64,000 nt of DNA, from contig CM049995.1 in the NCBI GenBank assembly GCA_016630955.3, forward strand, positions 1,726,413-1,790,412, given 5' to 3'. Below, one piece after another: positions 12,465 through 22,240 of the stretch (the stretch's first letter is position 1; every line of letters begins with the position of its first letter). The stretch is from Didymella arachidicola. Taxonomy: Eukaryota; Ascomycota; Dothideomycetes; Pleosporales; Didymellaceae. The notes below the pieces were generated by a model. That model worked only from the letters and a program-made list of their open reading frames with translations, did no database searches and was not told the DNA's origin. Position numbers and translations under genes: made by a program.

Positions 12465-14595
12465 CAGTGTCCGTGCCCGTAACGCGCGTGCAGCGTAACG
12501 CGCACCCCAACCACTTTTCCATCCCATCTTGCACCCCCAATATCTCCACGCCACAATGTCACTAGAGGAAGCCCTTGCAGAATTACGCGCAGCTGATCCT
12601 AATAGACCTATCTCGTATACAACTTTAGCTGAAAAACATGGTGTTACAAGGTCAACTTTAACGCGCAGACACCAAGGCAAAAGCACGTCCCGTGAAGCCA
12701 AGGCCTCTACACAACAACTACTCACTCCACATCAAGAGGCAGGCCTTGTAAGATACATAGAAGGTCTTACAGTATGTCATCTGCCACCTACAAGATCAAC
12801 GATTAAGGGGTTTGCAGAGGAGATCGGCCGAACAAGCGTCTCAGAGTCATGGGTCACCAGCTTCCTCAAGCGTCACCAAGACCAGCTTATCACTCAATGG
12901 GTTACTGCTATGGACTCTAATCGCCACAAAGCCGATTCCTGTGAGAAATATATAAGGGCTACTTCAGCCTTATGGAGAAGAAGATGGCCCAGTATAGTAT
13001 AGAACCTGGTCAGACATACAATATGGATGAGAAGGGCTTCGCTATTAGGACGCTCTCTAAGTTAAAACGGGTGTTTGATAGGCCTCTATATGAGCAAAAG
13101 CAGACTCAGCAAGCTATTCAAGATGGCAATCGAGAGTGGATTACCCTGCTCTCGTGTATATGTGGGGATGGGAGCGTCCTTCCACCAGGCCTCATCTATG
13201 CCGCTGAATCTCAGAACATTCAGAGTACTTGGGTAGATGAGATGGATGCCAAAACACACTCAGCCTTCGTTGCAGTCTCTCCTACTGGGTGGACGAACGA
13301 CGATGTAGCACTAGGTTGGATTGAGCAGGTGTTTGATCGCTACACCAAAGAGAAGGCAGGAAGGAAGCACCGTCTACTCATTCTGGATGGCCATGGGAGT
13401 CACCTGACGACAGCTTTTATTGCCTACTGTGATCGCAATCGAATCACGATAGCTGTGTACCCACCTCACAGTACTCATACTCTTCAACCACTTAATGTAG
13501 TATGCTTCAGTCCTCTGGCTCAAAACTACTCCCAGGTGCTCGCAGATCATCTACAAGATACCTTAGGCCTCATCCCAATCAAGAAGGGTGACTTCTTCTG
13601 CCTCTTCTAGTCTGTCTGGGTGAAAACCTTCACCAAACAGCTCATTGAGAGCGCCTTCAAGCATACTGGGTTGATACCGTTTGACCCAGAGATGGTACTC
13701 AAAAGGTTCAAGAAGAAGTATGGACCTTCACCTAAACCAGCTGTGCCTGTTCCAGTATATGCAGGCAAGGATTGGCAGGCAGTTGATGCCCATCTATCTG
13801 CTGCCGTTGGCGATAGATACTCAGAAGATGCTGTAGTAGTGAAGGATACCTTGCACCACCTCTCTATCCAAAATCAGCTTCTTGAGATGGAAAATTCGAA
13901 GCTACAACATGCTCTATATCACTAGAAGAGAGGTACTAAGAAGAAGAGGCCTCTCCCAGTCCATGGGAGGCAGTCATGGGAGGCAGAGACTGAGTGGTGG
14001 TCTCCTTCACGTGTCAATCGAGGCCAGCAGCTCCTAGACGAAGCCGATGACGTAGAGAAGGCAGAAGAGATTAGAAAAGCAGACGCAGCTGAGCTCCGTG
14101 AGTCTACTCGCTTGCTCAAGCAGAAGCTTGAGGCAGAGAAGGTGGAGAAGCGAGCAAGAGAGAAGAAGGAGCGGGATGAGAGGCATGCCAGAGAGCGAGC
14201 AGAAATCGACGCACGGAAAGAGGCACGGGCACTCAAGAAGGCACAGAATGATCAGGCAAAAGCTATACAATTATCCCAAAGAGGCAAGCGTAAGGCCTCA
14301 CAAGCTGCAGCACCAAAAAAGAAGCAGAGGCGTAGTGCTGCAGGTAGTGTTCGTGAGGTGCCTGCACCAAGTCCTCAACCAGCACCTCCACTTAAGACTA
14401 CCACACGAGGCCGCAACGTTAAGCTACCATACAAGTATCGTTAGGATCAGTGTCGCATAGGCCTATAGAACACTCTGCTAAAAAAATCTAGTTAAGGTAG
14501 CAATTATGTGTAGCTCAATAGCTTCATTTTTGGAGACTCACATTTAGGTGGTTGGTGCGCGTTACGATGCACGCGCGTTACGGGCACGGACACTG
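12465..14595 (+). mobile_element. Pogo-1: Pogo/Fot-like DNA transposon, decayed
   Basis: A 2131-bp element flanked by TA at 12463-12464 and 14596-14597. Terminal inverted repeats start CAGTGTCCGTGCCCG and match over about 42 bp, with one substitution before a 2-base indel. Each repeat contains GTAACGCGC twice, 16 bp apart. TA duplication and the encoded DDE_1-type transposase place it in the Pogo branch of Tc1/mariner. Terminal motif and protein type group it with Pogo-3 and Pogo-6. Confidence 0.9.
12556..14444 (+). pseudogene. Pogo-1 transposase, broken
   Basis: Starts at ATG 12556 with a psq-type HTH (TLAEKHGVTRSTLTRRHQG) and a CENPB-type HTH (ESWVTSFLKRH). The catalytic core has MDEKGF and LILDGHGSH, then LQPLNV, where other copies in this window have LQPLDV. 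The third acidic residue is therefore Asn (AAT at 13494-13496). The C-terminus is a long basic coiled coil ending GRNVKLPYKYR. Breaks: a frameshift near 12950, an in-frame TAG at 13608-13610 where relatives have Trp, and a TAG at 13923-13925. Reading frame resumes after each stop. It cannot make an active enzyme. Confidence 0.9.
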
Positions 14596-14597
14596 TA

Positions 14598-15079
14598 ACC
14601 CCCTCACGTGCGTCCTTGTTTTTTTGCACGACGCATGCTGCGCCAGCCCTCCACAACGACACCTCGAAATCGCACGTCATTTCCTAATCTCGGCGAAAGG
14701 GCGACCTATCGTTCCTTCGAAATCGCGACAAGGCTTGGAGCCAATGACAGCGCGGTAAAATCGCTTACAAAGTGGATCACCATCACCGCGCTATTCACTC
14801 TTCTGTGCACATGGCTCTTTTTGCGCCGGAGCAACTCTCGTGCTGCTGGCGAAGCACATAAGTTCTCAACGAGACGTCGTGCCCGATGCTGTGGGCGCAC
14901 CGGTCCCGCTACTTCTTCTGACGCTCATACCCTTCTTTGTCCAGCGAACCGGCGCAGCGCATATTTACTTTTGAGTACCTGAATGTCCTCAATGTCACAA
15001 GTCTTGGCACGTGAGGGCACTGCGATATCACCTTTGTATATCGAAGACGTACGTACCCGACAATCCTCCGCACGCAATC
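14598..15079. other. Upstream region of the C2H2 gene
   Basis: Non-coding as far as I can see. It lies between the right TA of Pogo-1 and the ATG at 15080 and probably includes the promoter of the zinc-finger gene. Pogo-1 therefore sits less than 0.5 kb upstream of that gene. Confidence 0.4.
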
Positions 15080-17347
15080 ATGGCTGCGACTAATGGTTCC
15101 CCAGACCCTGATCTTGACGAGGGCTTCTTTGATTCCATGTTCACTGCACTAGCCGCCCCGCTCGCTGGATCAAAGCGAGATGCGGCCACACTGACTGACG
15201 ATGACGCCCAAATCCAAACCCAATCGCCTTCCCAGGCGACAGGTACGGGCCAAAGAGAGTACCCAGCTGAACATGTCAATCCGCAAGTTCTATGCTGCAG
15301 TCATTGCCCGGAAGTGCGCCCGTCTAAGCGCAGGGCCTCAGCGCACAAGGTTGGCGAGTTTCACAAACCGACAGCAGAGTCACACCCATCTATTAGCACA
15401 GTCCAGCAGTTCGCAGACGACTGCTTCGAGCAGTTTTGTCAGGGTTGTACTTTCGATGCTACTTGTCCACCCGACTGCCAGCTGGCGTGTCCTGGCGATG
15501 ATGCTTGCGACGCTGCCTGCACACCGGACTGCCCACCCGAGGATGCCTGTTTCGACCCTCACTGCTCTCAGAGCCCCAAGCAGTGTTCAGACGGCTGTAT
15601 CGATCCGGAGTGCACCAAGCTATCTTCTCCCGATCAGCCGTGCTTTTGTCAGAAGTGCGAGGCTCCTCCTTGTCCTCTAGGCGACCCAGACAACGACTGC
15701 CACTTCGCACACTCGGCACCTACGGGCACTGGCACAATATTCTGCTATGACAATGCACCTTGTCATTTCCAAGAACAATATCCAAGTCATACTGGGCCCC
15801 TTGCGCACTACGAGACCTACCCGTGCTTCTCGCCAGCCCATGCCCATCCCAACGGAGACACCGCCTCAACACACGCATCCACCGCACCCACACCTCTGCT
15901 GTCGCCCAGCAACTACACTTCGCTCGAGAGCACCTTCACGAGTGAGGCTTCTCCAGCACCCGGGCAGGCAGCTTTCGCCAACAGTTGCTTTCACAACATC
16001 AGTGGGGACCACTGCCATATCGACAACTCCTGTTGTCACGGGCCAAGTAGAGCTTGCGGAGATCATCCTTCAGCACCCCAGCACAACCTTGATTTGTGGA
16101 GCGCCTCAATAGCGCAAGGCAATGGGCTTTCAAATGGCTTCGTGAACTTTGGCCTCCATAGTCAGCCGAACTCGCCCGTCACTTTGAGCGACATGTCCAA
16201 CGACATCATGTTCAACAGCCGATTTGACAACTCCATGATGGGATTCAACAACAGCAATAGCAACTGGATGGTGCCCGACTCCACCTTCGACAGCTTCTCC
16301 CATGTCATGGGCGCCAGCAAGCTTGACTTTCTTGCCTCCGCGATTCAGCAAGAAATCATGAACCCCGTAAACTCCCTTACAGCTACACCCTCTATCGATA
16401 CAGCCTCAATGCTCGATTCCCCAACGACTGCCACGACACCCGCCGGTGATGCAACATGCCTCTGCAAGTGGCAGCACGCCCCCGGCCTCATCTGCCACGC
16501 TGTCTTCTCCACCGCCTCAGCACTACACAAACACATCAAAACTGCCCACGTTGATAACTGCGCTTCGTGCTTCTGCCAATGGGAAGGCTGCGATGCCTCG
16601 TCCAAAGACTTCAAGCAACGATCTAAGCTATCACGACACTTGCTCGGCCACGCCGGCTATCGACCCTACGCATGCAGCTACGCAGGCTGCGACAAGACCT
16701 TCGCAACAAATCAAGCAAAAGACAATCACGAGCGGACACACACGGGCGAGAGACCGTACGTATGCGATCGGTGTGGATATACTACCACGACGCATACGCA
16801 GCTGCAAACGCACATCAGCGCAATACACGAGGGAAAGAAACCACACAAGTGCAGGTTCTGCGAATTTACATGCGCGGATTCAAGTAATCTGAGTAAGCAC
16901 GAGAGGACGCATCAGGTATGTCAAGTCATTGACCCCCTCTCTCTTCCCGCTTCTTCCAACTCTTCGCTCCTCCATAACTCGAACCCCTCTAGATCAAGCG
17001 CTGACATGTTGCAGACACTCCGTCCCTACCGTTGTCCTCACGCAAACTGCACATTCAAGCCCGATTGCCGCTGGGAGAATCTGAAGCGCCATCTCAGAAG
17101 ATCGGGACATTGCCCCGAGCTACTCATCGAAGCTAGCGAGGAACATAAAGCGTACCGAGAGAGCGTGCGCCACGAGATCGACGAATGGCACAAAAGGAAC
17201 GGGGACGAGGGAGGCACAAAGTTGAGTCGGCGCAAAGGCCGAGGCTCCGTTGGGTCGCAAGGTCAAACGAGAGCAAGGGGACGTACTCATCATTTGGCAT
17301 TTAGCCCGGTTGAGTTTTCGGGAAGAGAGAGGCTAGAGCGATGTTAG
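15080..17347 (+). CDS. C2H2 zinc-finger transcription-factor-like protein with Cys-rich region
   Basis: Two exons, 15080-16915 and 17015-17347, with a 99-nt intron (GTATGT...GCAG), encode 722 residues starting MAATNGSPDPDLDEGFFDSMF. The intron has no in-frame stop, so it could be retained; excluding it joins HERTHQ to TLRPYRCPH. Residues about 110-215 are very rich in Cys, with CxxxC/CxxxxC spacing and acidic or Pro spacers, which may bind metal. A Ser/Asn-rich low-complexity stretch follows. From about residue 460 there are at least four C2H2 fingers with TGERPYVC and GKKPHKC linkers, then a further CPHANC...HLRRSGHC finger after the intron. The C-terminus is basic. The finger array implies sequence-specific DNA binding in the nucleus; target genes are unknown. 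Confidence 0.88.
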   Translation: MAATNGSPDPDLDEGFFDSMFTALAAPLAGSKRDAATLTDDDAQIQTQSPSQATGTGQREYPAEHVNPQVLCCSHCPEVRPSKRRASAHKVGEFHKPTAESHPSISTVQQFADDCFEQFCQGCTFDATCPPDCQLACPGDDACDAACTPDCPPEDACFDPHCSQSPKQCSDGCIDPECTKLSSPDQPCFCQKCEAPPCPLGDPDNDCHFAHSAPTGTGTIFCYDNAPCHFQEQYPSHTGPLAHYETYPCFSPAHAHPNGDTASTHASTAPTPLLSPSNYTSLESTFTSEASPAPGQAAFANSCFHNISGDHCHIDNSCCHGPSRACGDHPSAPQHNLDLWSASIAQGNGLSNGFVNFGLHSQPNSPVTLSDMSNDIMFNSRFDNSMMGFNNSNSNWMVPDSTFDSFSHVMGASKLDFLASAIQQEIMNPVNSLTATPSIDTASMLDSPTTATTPAGDATCLCKWQHAPGLICHAVFSTASALHKHIKTAHVDNCASCFCQWEGCDASSKDFKQRSKLSRHLLGHAGYRPYACSYAGCDKTFATNQAKDNHERTHTGERPYVCDRCGYTTTTHTQLQTHISAIHEGKKPHKCRFCEFTCADSSNLSKHERTHQVCQVIDPLSLPASSNSSLLHNSNPSRSSADMLQTLRPYRCPHANCTFKPDCRWENLKRHLRRSGHCPELLIEASEEHKAYRESVRHEIDEWHKRNGDEGGTKLSRRKGRGSVGSQGQTRARGRTHHLAFSPVEFSGRERLERC

Positions 17348-17863
17348 ATGTACAAATTATTGTTAATAGAACAAACACATGGCGATGGTAAAAAAATCGA
17401 GGTTGGTATTCAGCAAGTAATTTGTCCTGATGTGGGTGGAATTTTGGAAAATATAGCCACAGACCAGAATAAGAGAGAAAGGCCAGGAAACATGGAGCTA
17501 GGCAGTACTTACAGACGGGCATACAAAATTGTACAACGCCAGCCGTTCCATCATGTAGTCGGATATAGTAGCTTGGAATGATTTCTAAACACGTCGCAAG
17601 AGGCTTCATCGTATGTATGAGAGGCTCAGTTTTGTCGTACGATTACAACAAGAGAAGGATGTATCATGACTACCAGAAGTCTGGCGCTGCGTTATCCGGT
17701 ATTCGACAGCGTTTTGCCGATGGATATACTTCGACCTGTGGTATCTACATAGTACGTTATCCCCGATGATACGTCATTCGGGTGGACCACAGTGAGAGTG
17801 GACATCGAGTGAAGCCGATAAGCCAGTGAGACGGATTTAGTCCAGCGCTGAGGGAGCCGACTC
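17348..17863. other. Intergenic spacer left of the nested transposons
   Basis: No recognisable gene. It ends at the TA (17864-17865) that marks the left insertion boundary of Pogo-3. Confidence 0.4.
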
Positions 17864-17952
17864 TACCGTGTCCGTGCACCTCATGAGCCGGGTCAGCGAG
17901 TGAGCCACCCCACTACCTTTGAGCATCAGAAAGAATTAAGATTATCAAGCTA

Positions 17953-19786
17953 ACGCTTTGTACGGCTGAATGGCGCACCCCACTGAAATGGCGCACCTTG
18001 CCAAGACCTCACTACTTTTAACCACCACCAACAATGTCGCAACAAATTAATCTTGAATTGCTTCCTCGTGGAGAGAGAATTGACCTTGCTATCAAAGCTA
18101 TGAAATCAAACGCGAATCTAAGCCAGCGACGCGCTGCTGCTGTCTACAACGTGCCTGAAACTACCCTTCGAAGGCAACGCGCCAAACCAGCTTCTCAACG
18201 CGTTGTCCACCCTAACGCGTGTAAGCTTACAAGGCAAGAAGAGGAGGTGCTTATTCAATACATAAGGAAGCTTGACGCGCGAGGCTTTGGCCCTACGCTT
18301 GCCTACGTGCGAGAGATGGCTGATCAACTGCTGGCTGCTCGCAGTGCAGGCAAGGTTGGAGAACACTGGGTCTACCGGTTTATCAGACGGAAACCTGAGA
18401 TCAAGTCTCAGATTTCTAGACCAAGGGATTACCGGAGAGTCCTGTGCAGCGATCCAGCTATTATCAGTCCCTGGTTTGACCTTGTACGCAATGTCAAAGC
18501 CAAGTACGGCATCCTAGACCAAGATACCTACAAGTTTGACGAGACTGGGTTCCAGATAGGCGTTGGAGGGTCAGTTAAGGTAGTAACTGCTTCTGAGAGA
18601 CGTCTTGCACCACTCAGCGTCCAGCCTGGCGATCGTGAGTGGATAACTCTGATCGCTTGTATCAACGCGATGGGCTGGTCTATCCCACCCTTCTTTATCC
18701 TCAAAGCAAAGCACCACGACAAGGCCTGGTACGTTAACAACCCAAAGGATTGGAGGATTAGGGTTAGCAAGAATGGCTGGACCTCGAATGAGCTTGGCCT
18801 TGCCTGGCTAAAGCACTTTATCCAGCATACAGAGGCTGCTACTGTAGGTAGCCATCGGCTGCTGATTATTGATGGCCACGAGAGCCATAAGTCACTCGAA
18901 TTCCAAAACCTCTGCGAGGAAAGCAAGATTATTGCTCTCTGCATGCCTCCGCACGCCTCTCACATCCTGCAGCCACTTGACGTTGGGTGTTTTGCCCCGC
19001 TAAAGCAGGCGTATAAGAAGGAAATCAAAAGCTTGGCAGACAGTCACATCACCCATGTGGACAAAAAGACCTTCTTAGCAACGTTTCAACCAGTATACGA
19101 CAAGGCCATATTAAAGAGCAACATTATATCAAGCTTTAAAGCAACTGGCTTGGTTCCACTTAACCCAGAGGTGGTGCTGTCAAGGCTTGAAGTCAAGCCT
19201 CGCACGCCAACACCGCCTCTACCAGGGCCTACTAACTAGCAACCTAAAACACCAACCAACGCGATTAAAATTGACAGCCAGACAACGCTAATAATCAAGA
19301 GGATAAGGGAACATAAGAGTTCCTCTCCTGACTCAATTATTGAGATGGTTCTGCAGGTCAAAAGGGGGTCTGTAAAGAGGGACCATTTGCACACGCTGCT
19401 TGAGGCAAGGATAGCTAAGCTTGAGCAGGTAAATGAGGCTGCTTCTGAGCGTAAGAAGCGCAAAAAGAAGCGGATTCAGGAAGGCGGGACTCTCTCGCAG
19501 GCAGAGGCAGAGGAAATACTAAAGGAGATAGACGCTAAGGCTGAGGCACAAGAAGGTGGTGCGCAGGTAGGTAGCAGCAGTAAAAATAAACGTCGCTGTA
19601 AGACGTGCGGCAAGACCGGGCACAACAAGCGCACCTGCTAGAAAGATGTAGCAGAGATAGAGGATTAATCTAAGCCATCGCACGCCTGAATTGCTTGTTG
19701 TAGTGTTGAGATATTAAGGTGCAAAGGTGAATGTGCGACAAAGCGCGCCATTTCAGTAGGGTGCGCCATTCAGCCGTACAAAGCGT
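17953..19786 (+). mobile_element. Pogo-2: Pogo/Fot-like transposon nested in Pogo-3
   Basis: A 1834-bp element with TA at 17951-17952 and 19787-19788. Inverted repeats start ACGCTTTGTACGGCTG and agree over about 42 bp with one difference. Each has AATGGCGCACC-type repeats 18 bp apart. It lies between the transposase gene and left end of Pogo-3, so it inserted after Pogo-3. Its protein groups with those of Pogo-4, -5 and -7. Confidence 0.92.
18034..19641 (+). pseudogene. Pogo-2 transposase, one in-frame stop
   Basis: A single frame runs from ATG 18034 to TAG 19639-19641, about 535 codons, interrupted only by a TAG at 19237-19239. N-terminal psq-type HTH (LSQRRAAAVYNVPETTLRRQR), CENPB-like HTH, then the complete catalytic motif set FDETGF, IIDGHESH and LQPLDV. 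After the stop the frame continues with a basic segment and a CCHC knuckle (CKTCGKTGHNKRTC), which related copies have fused to the transposase. The stop removes only the C-terminal basic/knuckle tail. A 401-residue product with all catalytic residues could still be made; activity is uncertain. Confidence 0.88.
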
Positions 19787-19854
19787 TACACACAAAAGCG
19801 ATTATTGTGAGGAAAGCTAGCAGATTGATCTATTAACTATTGCGCATATTTTAG

Positions 19855-21756
19855 CTATCTTAACTTTCTTGTAGCGGTAATTATGCGACCACTGGTGCTC
19901 AATCTAGGTGGGGGGGTTGGGGAACGCGCGTGAACCACGCGTGGCCTGCGCACGGCAGCACCAGCACGTTGCTTTGTTATTTTTAACTGCGACTGCTGTG
20001 AGACCTTGCCCTTAGCCTGTTTAGGCAATTGGATACTTTTTTGAGCGTCGCGATCGCGTTTCTGAGCTGCTCTCGCTGCCTTGCGCGCGTCAATTTCAGC
20101 ACGTGATTTAGCAGCCTTGCGATCGCGCTCTTCTTTCTTCCTCAACCGCCTCACACAGTTATCCTCCTTCTCTTTTGCCTTGAGCAGTTTATTCTGGTGC
20201 TGAATTTCACGCCTGGTGGTTTTTGCAGCCTCTTCCTCTAACTGCTGCTGCTCAGTTGCCGCCTGGCGTTGATCGGCACGTGCCTTCGATTGGGGGCTCC
20301 ACCAGGTAGCACCACCCTGTAAATTGAGGTTATCTGCGGCTAGAGGCAGTGCTTTCTTCTTTTTATTCTTCCTCTTCTTGGCTGCCATTGCCTCTCTAAG
20401 GCCTTGAATCTCGTGCTGGGTAAGCTCATTAAGCACGTGGAGGTGGTGGATTCTCTGTTCAACTGCGTCTGCAGCAGCAAGGTCCTTATCCTTCACAGCG
20501 CTCCTTAGCAGTGACTTAGTCTTCAACCAACTAGGCTCAGGAGAAGCCGCCTGAGGTCCTGCTTACTCTGGAGGTGTCGCAGGTGGCGGAGGTGTTGGTG
20601 TTCTAAACTGATCGAGTATGACGTCGGCGTTTGGTGGGTAGATACCTGTAGTTTCAAAGGCACTCTCCACCAACGCCTTAGTGAAAGTATGAACCCAGGC
20701 AGGCCAAAACAGGCTTACAAAGTCAGCCTCAGTTACTAGGTACCATCCCTGCGTTGTGTGGTTGTGTTCAACTAGTTGGTTGGTATAGTTTTGAGCCAGC
20801 GACTTGAAGCACACCACATCCAGCGGCTGAAGCGTGTGGGTGGCGTGTGGAGGGAAGATGAGCAGCAGAATCTTGTGCTGATCACAGTAATCGATAAAGG
20901 CCTTCGTCACGTGGCTACCGTGCCCGTCAATAATGAGTAGCCTGTACCTTCTCCGAGCTTTCCTCTTGGTGTAGCGATCGAAGACCTGTTCCAACCAGGC
21001 AACGCCCAAATCGTCGTTCGTCCAACCAGTAGGTGACGTGGTAAAATGAACTAAGTGCTTGGCTGGATTAATTTCGCGTACCCAGCTTGCTTGTACTGCG
21101 TCACCTTTGGCTGGAAAGATAACCCCTGGGGGGAGGTGGGTACCGTCAGCACATACACCAGCAATCACGGTTATCCACTCCTGATTACCATCGTGGGTAG
21201 GTTTTTTAAACCGCCTCTTACAGTACAGTACCTTATTAAACACCCTCTTGCTCCTTCTAACTACCCTAATCATAAATCCCTTTTTATCCATGTTGTATGT
21301 GTTCTTAGGCAATACTTCATGCTCCTTAATTTTAAGGTGCAGGAGCTGGAAATACAAGCTGTATTTATCACCAGAATCAGCCTTGTGGCGTACAGTTTCC
21401 ATAGGAGTTGACCAGGCAGTGATAAGGTGGTCTTGATTCCGGTTTAACAGCCTAGTAACCCAGCTATCAGAAGGCTCCCAGCGGCACAAAGGAGTCGAGA
21501 AATTAATGATCATTTGCCTTGTAGGCATCAGGTGTCTCTCTGTGAGTCCTCTGATGTATTGTACAAGCTCTGCCTCAGCACGTGGGTGGAGGAGCCGTTG
21601 GCTGTTGGTGACCTCTTCACGAGGGGTAACTTCACCCCTGTGCTGGCGGGTCAACGTCGCGCGTGAACAGCCATGTTTTTTGGCAAGAGCCCGGTATGAG
21701 AATTGTTCTCTAGGTCTTAAATTATCTAGCTCTGCAAGGGCTTCCTTTAACGGCAT
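19855..21756 (-). pseudogene. Pogo-3 transposase, one in-frame stop
   Basis: Minus-strand frame from ATG 21756 (MPLKEALAEL) to TAG at 19857-19855, about 633 codons, with one TAA at 20565-20563. Same architecture as Pogo-1: psq-type and CENPB-type HTH, catalytic core, long K/R/E-rich coiled-coil tail. Motifs are MDKKGF (relatives have MDEKGF), LIIDGHGSH and LQPLDV. The stop lies after the catalytic core, between ATPPE and AGPQAAS, so the core could still be translated. Confidence 0.85.
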
Positions 21757-21952
21757 CGTGGCGTTAAGTTGTAGGGGGTTTAAAGTAACGTCCAAAGTTG
21801 GTGGGGTGGCTCACGCACTGACCCGGCTCACGAGGTGCACAGACACGGTAAGGGTCCGGTGGGCCCCGGATATCAGTCCCGCCCTCGTCTGTGACGGCCG
21901 CGAACCCACGAAATTGCCACTTGGTTAACGACTACCCCACGGTAAAGTAGCC

Positions 21953-22240
21953 ATGCCATGGTTCTCACGTGTTTGGTTGGTTCGTGCGCGAACATCATAT
22001 GGTTCGCAAGTCTCTAATGATACAAGATACCTAGGTAGGTACGAGCAATCGTCGTCAGAGATTGTGTGTGGCCACTCTCCCGACACGCAGCAAAGACTAT
22101 CGTTTTCCATTAATCATGGAACAAAGTATAGCCCCGACAGTTTCGACCTTCTTCAAGCTACGATGCGTCACCGTTGCTTGGACGTTCGCGACCGAATATA
22201 CGGCTTACTCGGAAGCACACTCGCAACAGCTATGCCCAAG
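21953..22240 (+). pseudogene. HET-domain gene fragment
   Basis: One frame contains PWFSRVWLVRA followed about 60 residues later by DLLQATMRHRCLDVRDRIYGLLGS. These match the order and spacing of the late HET-domain motifs (PWF.R.W..QE and DPRD.I.ALLG). The N-terminal HET motifs are missing, and Pogo-3 ends about 100 bases upstream. The downstream frame closes at 22388-22390 without further similarity. Likely a decayed heterokaryon-incompatibility gene; whether Pogo-3 caused the loss is inference. Confidence 0.6.

Larger units (their letters stand above)
17866..21848 (-). mobile_element. Pogo-3: Pogo/Fot-like transposon split by Pogo-2
   Basis: Ends are flanked by TA at 17864-17865 and 21849-21850. 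The inverted repeats start CCGTGTCCGTGCACC (left) and CCGTGTCTGTGCACC (right) and match over about 48 bp with five differences. Each contains TGAGCC twice, 17 bp apart (CGTGAGCC twice at the right end). Pogo-2 occupies 17953-19786. Removing it and one TA leaves about 2147 bp, the size of Pogo-1. Outer ends and transposase type belong to the Pogo-1/Pogo-6 group. Confidence 0.9.
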
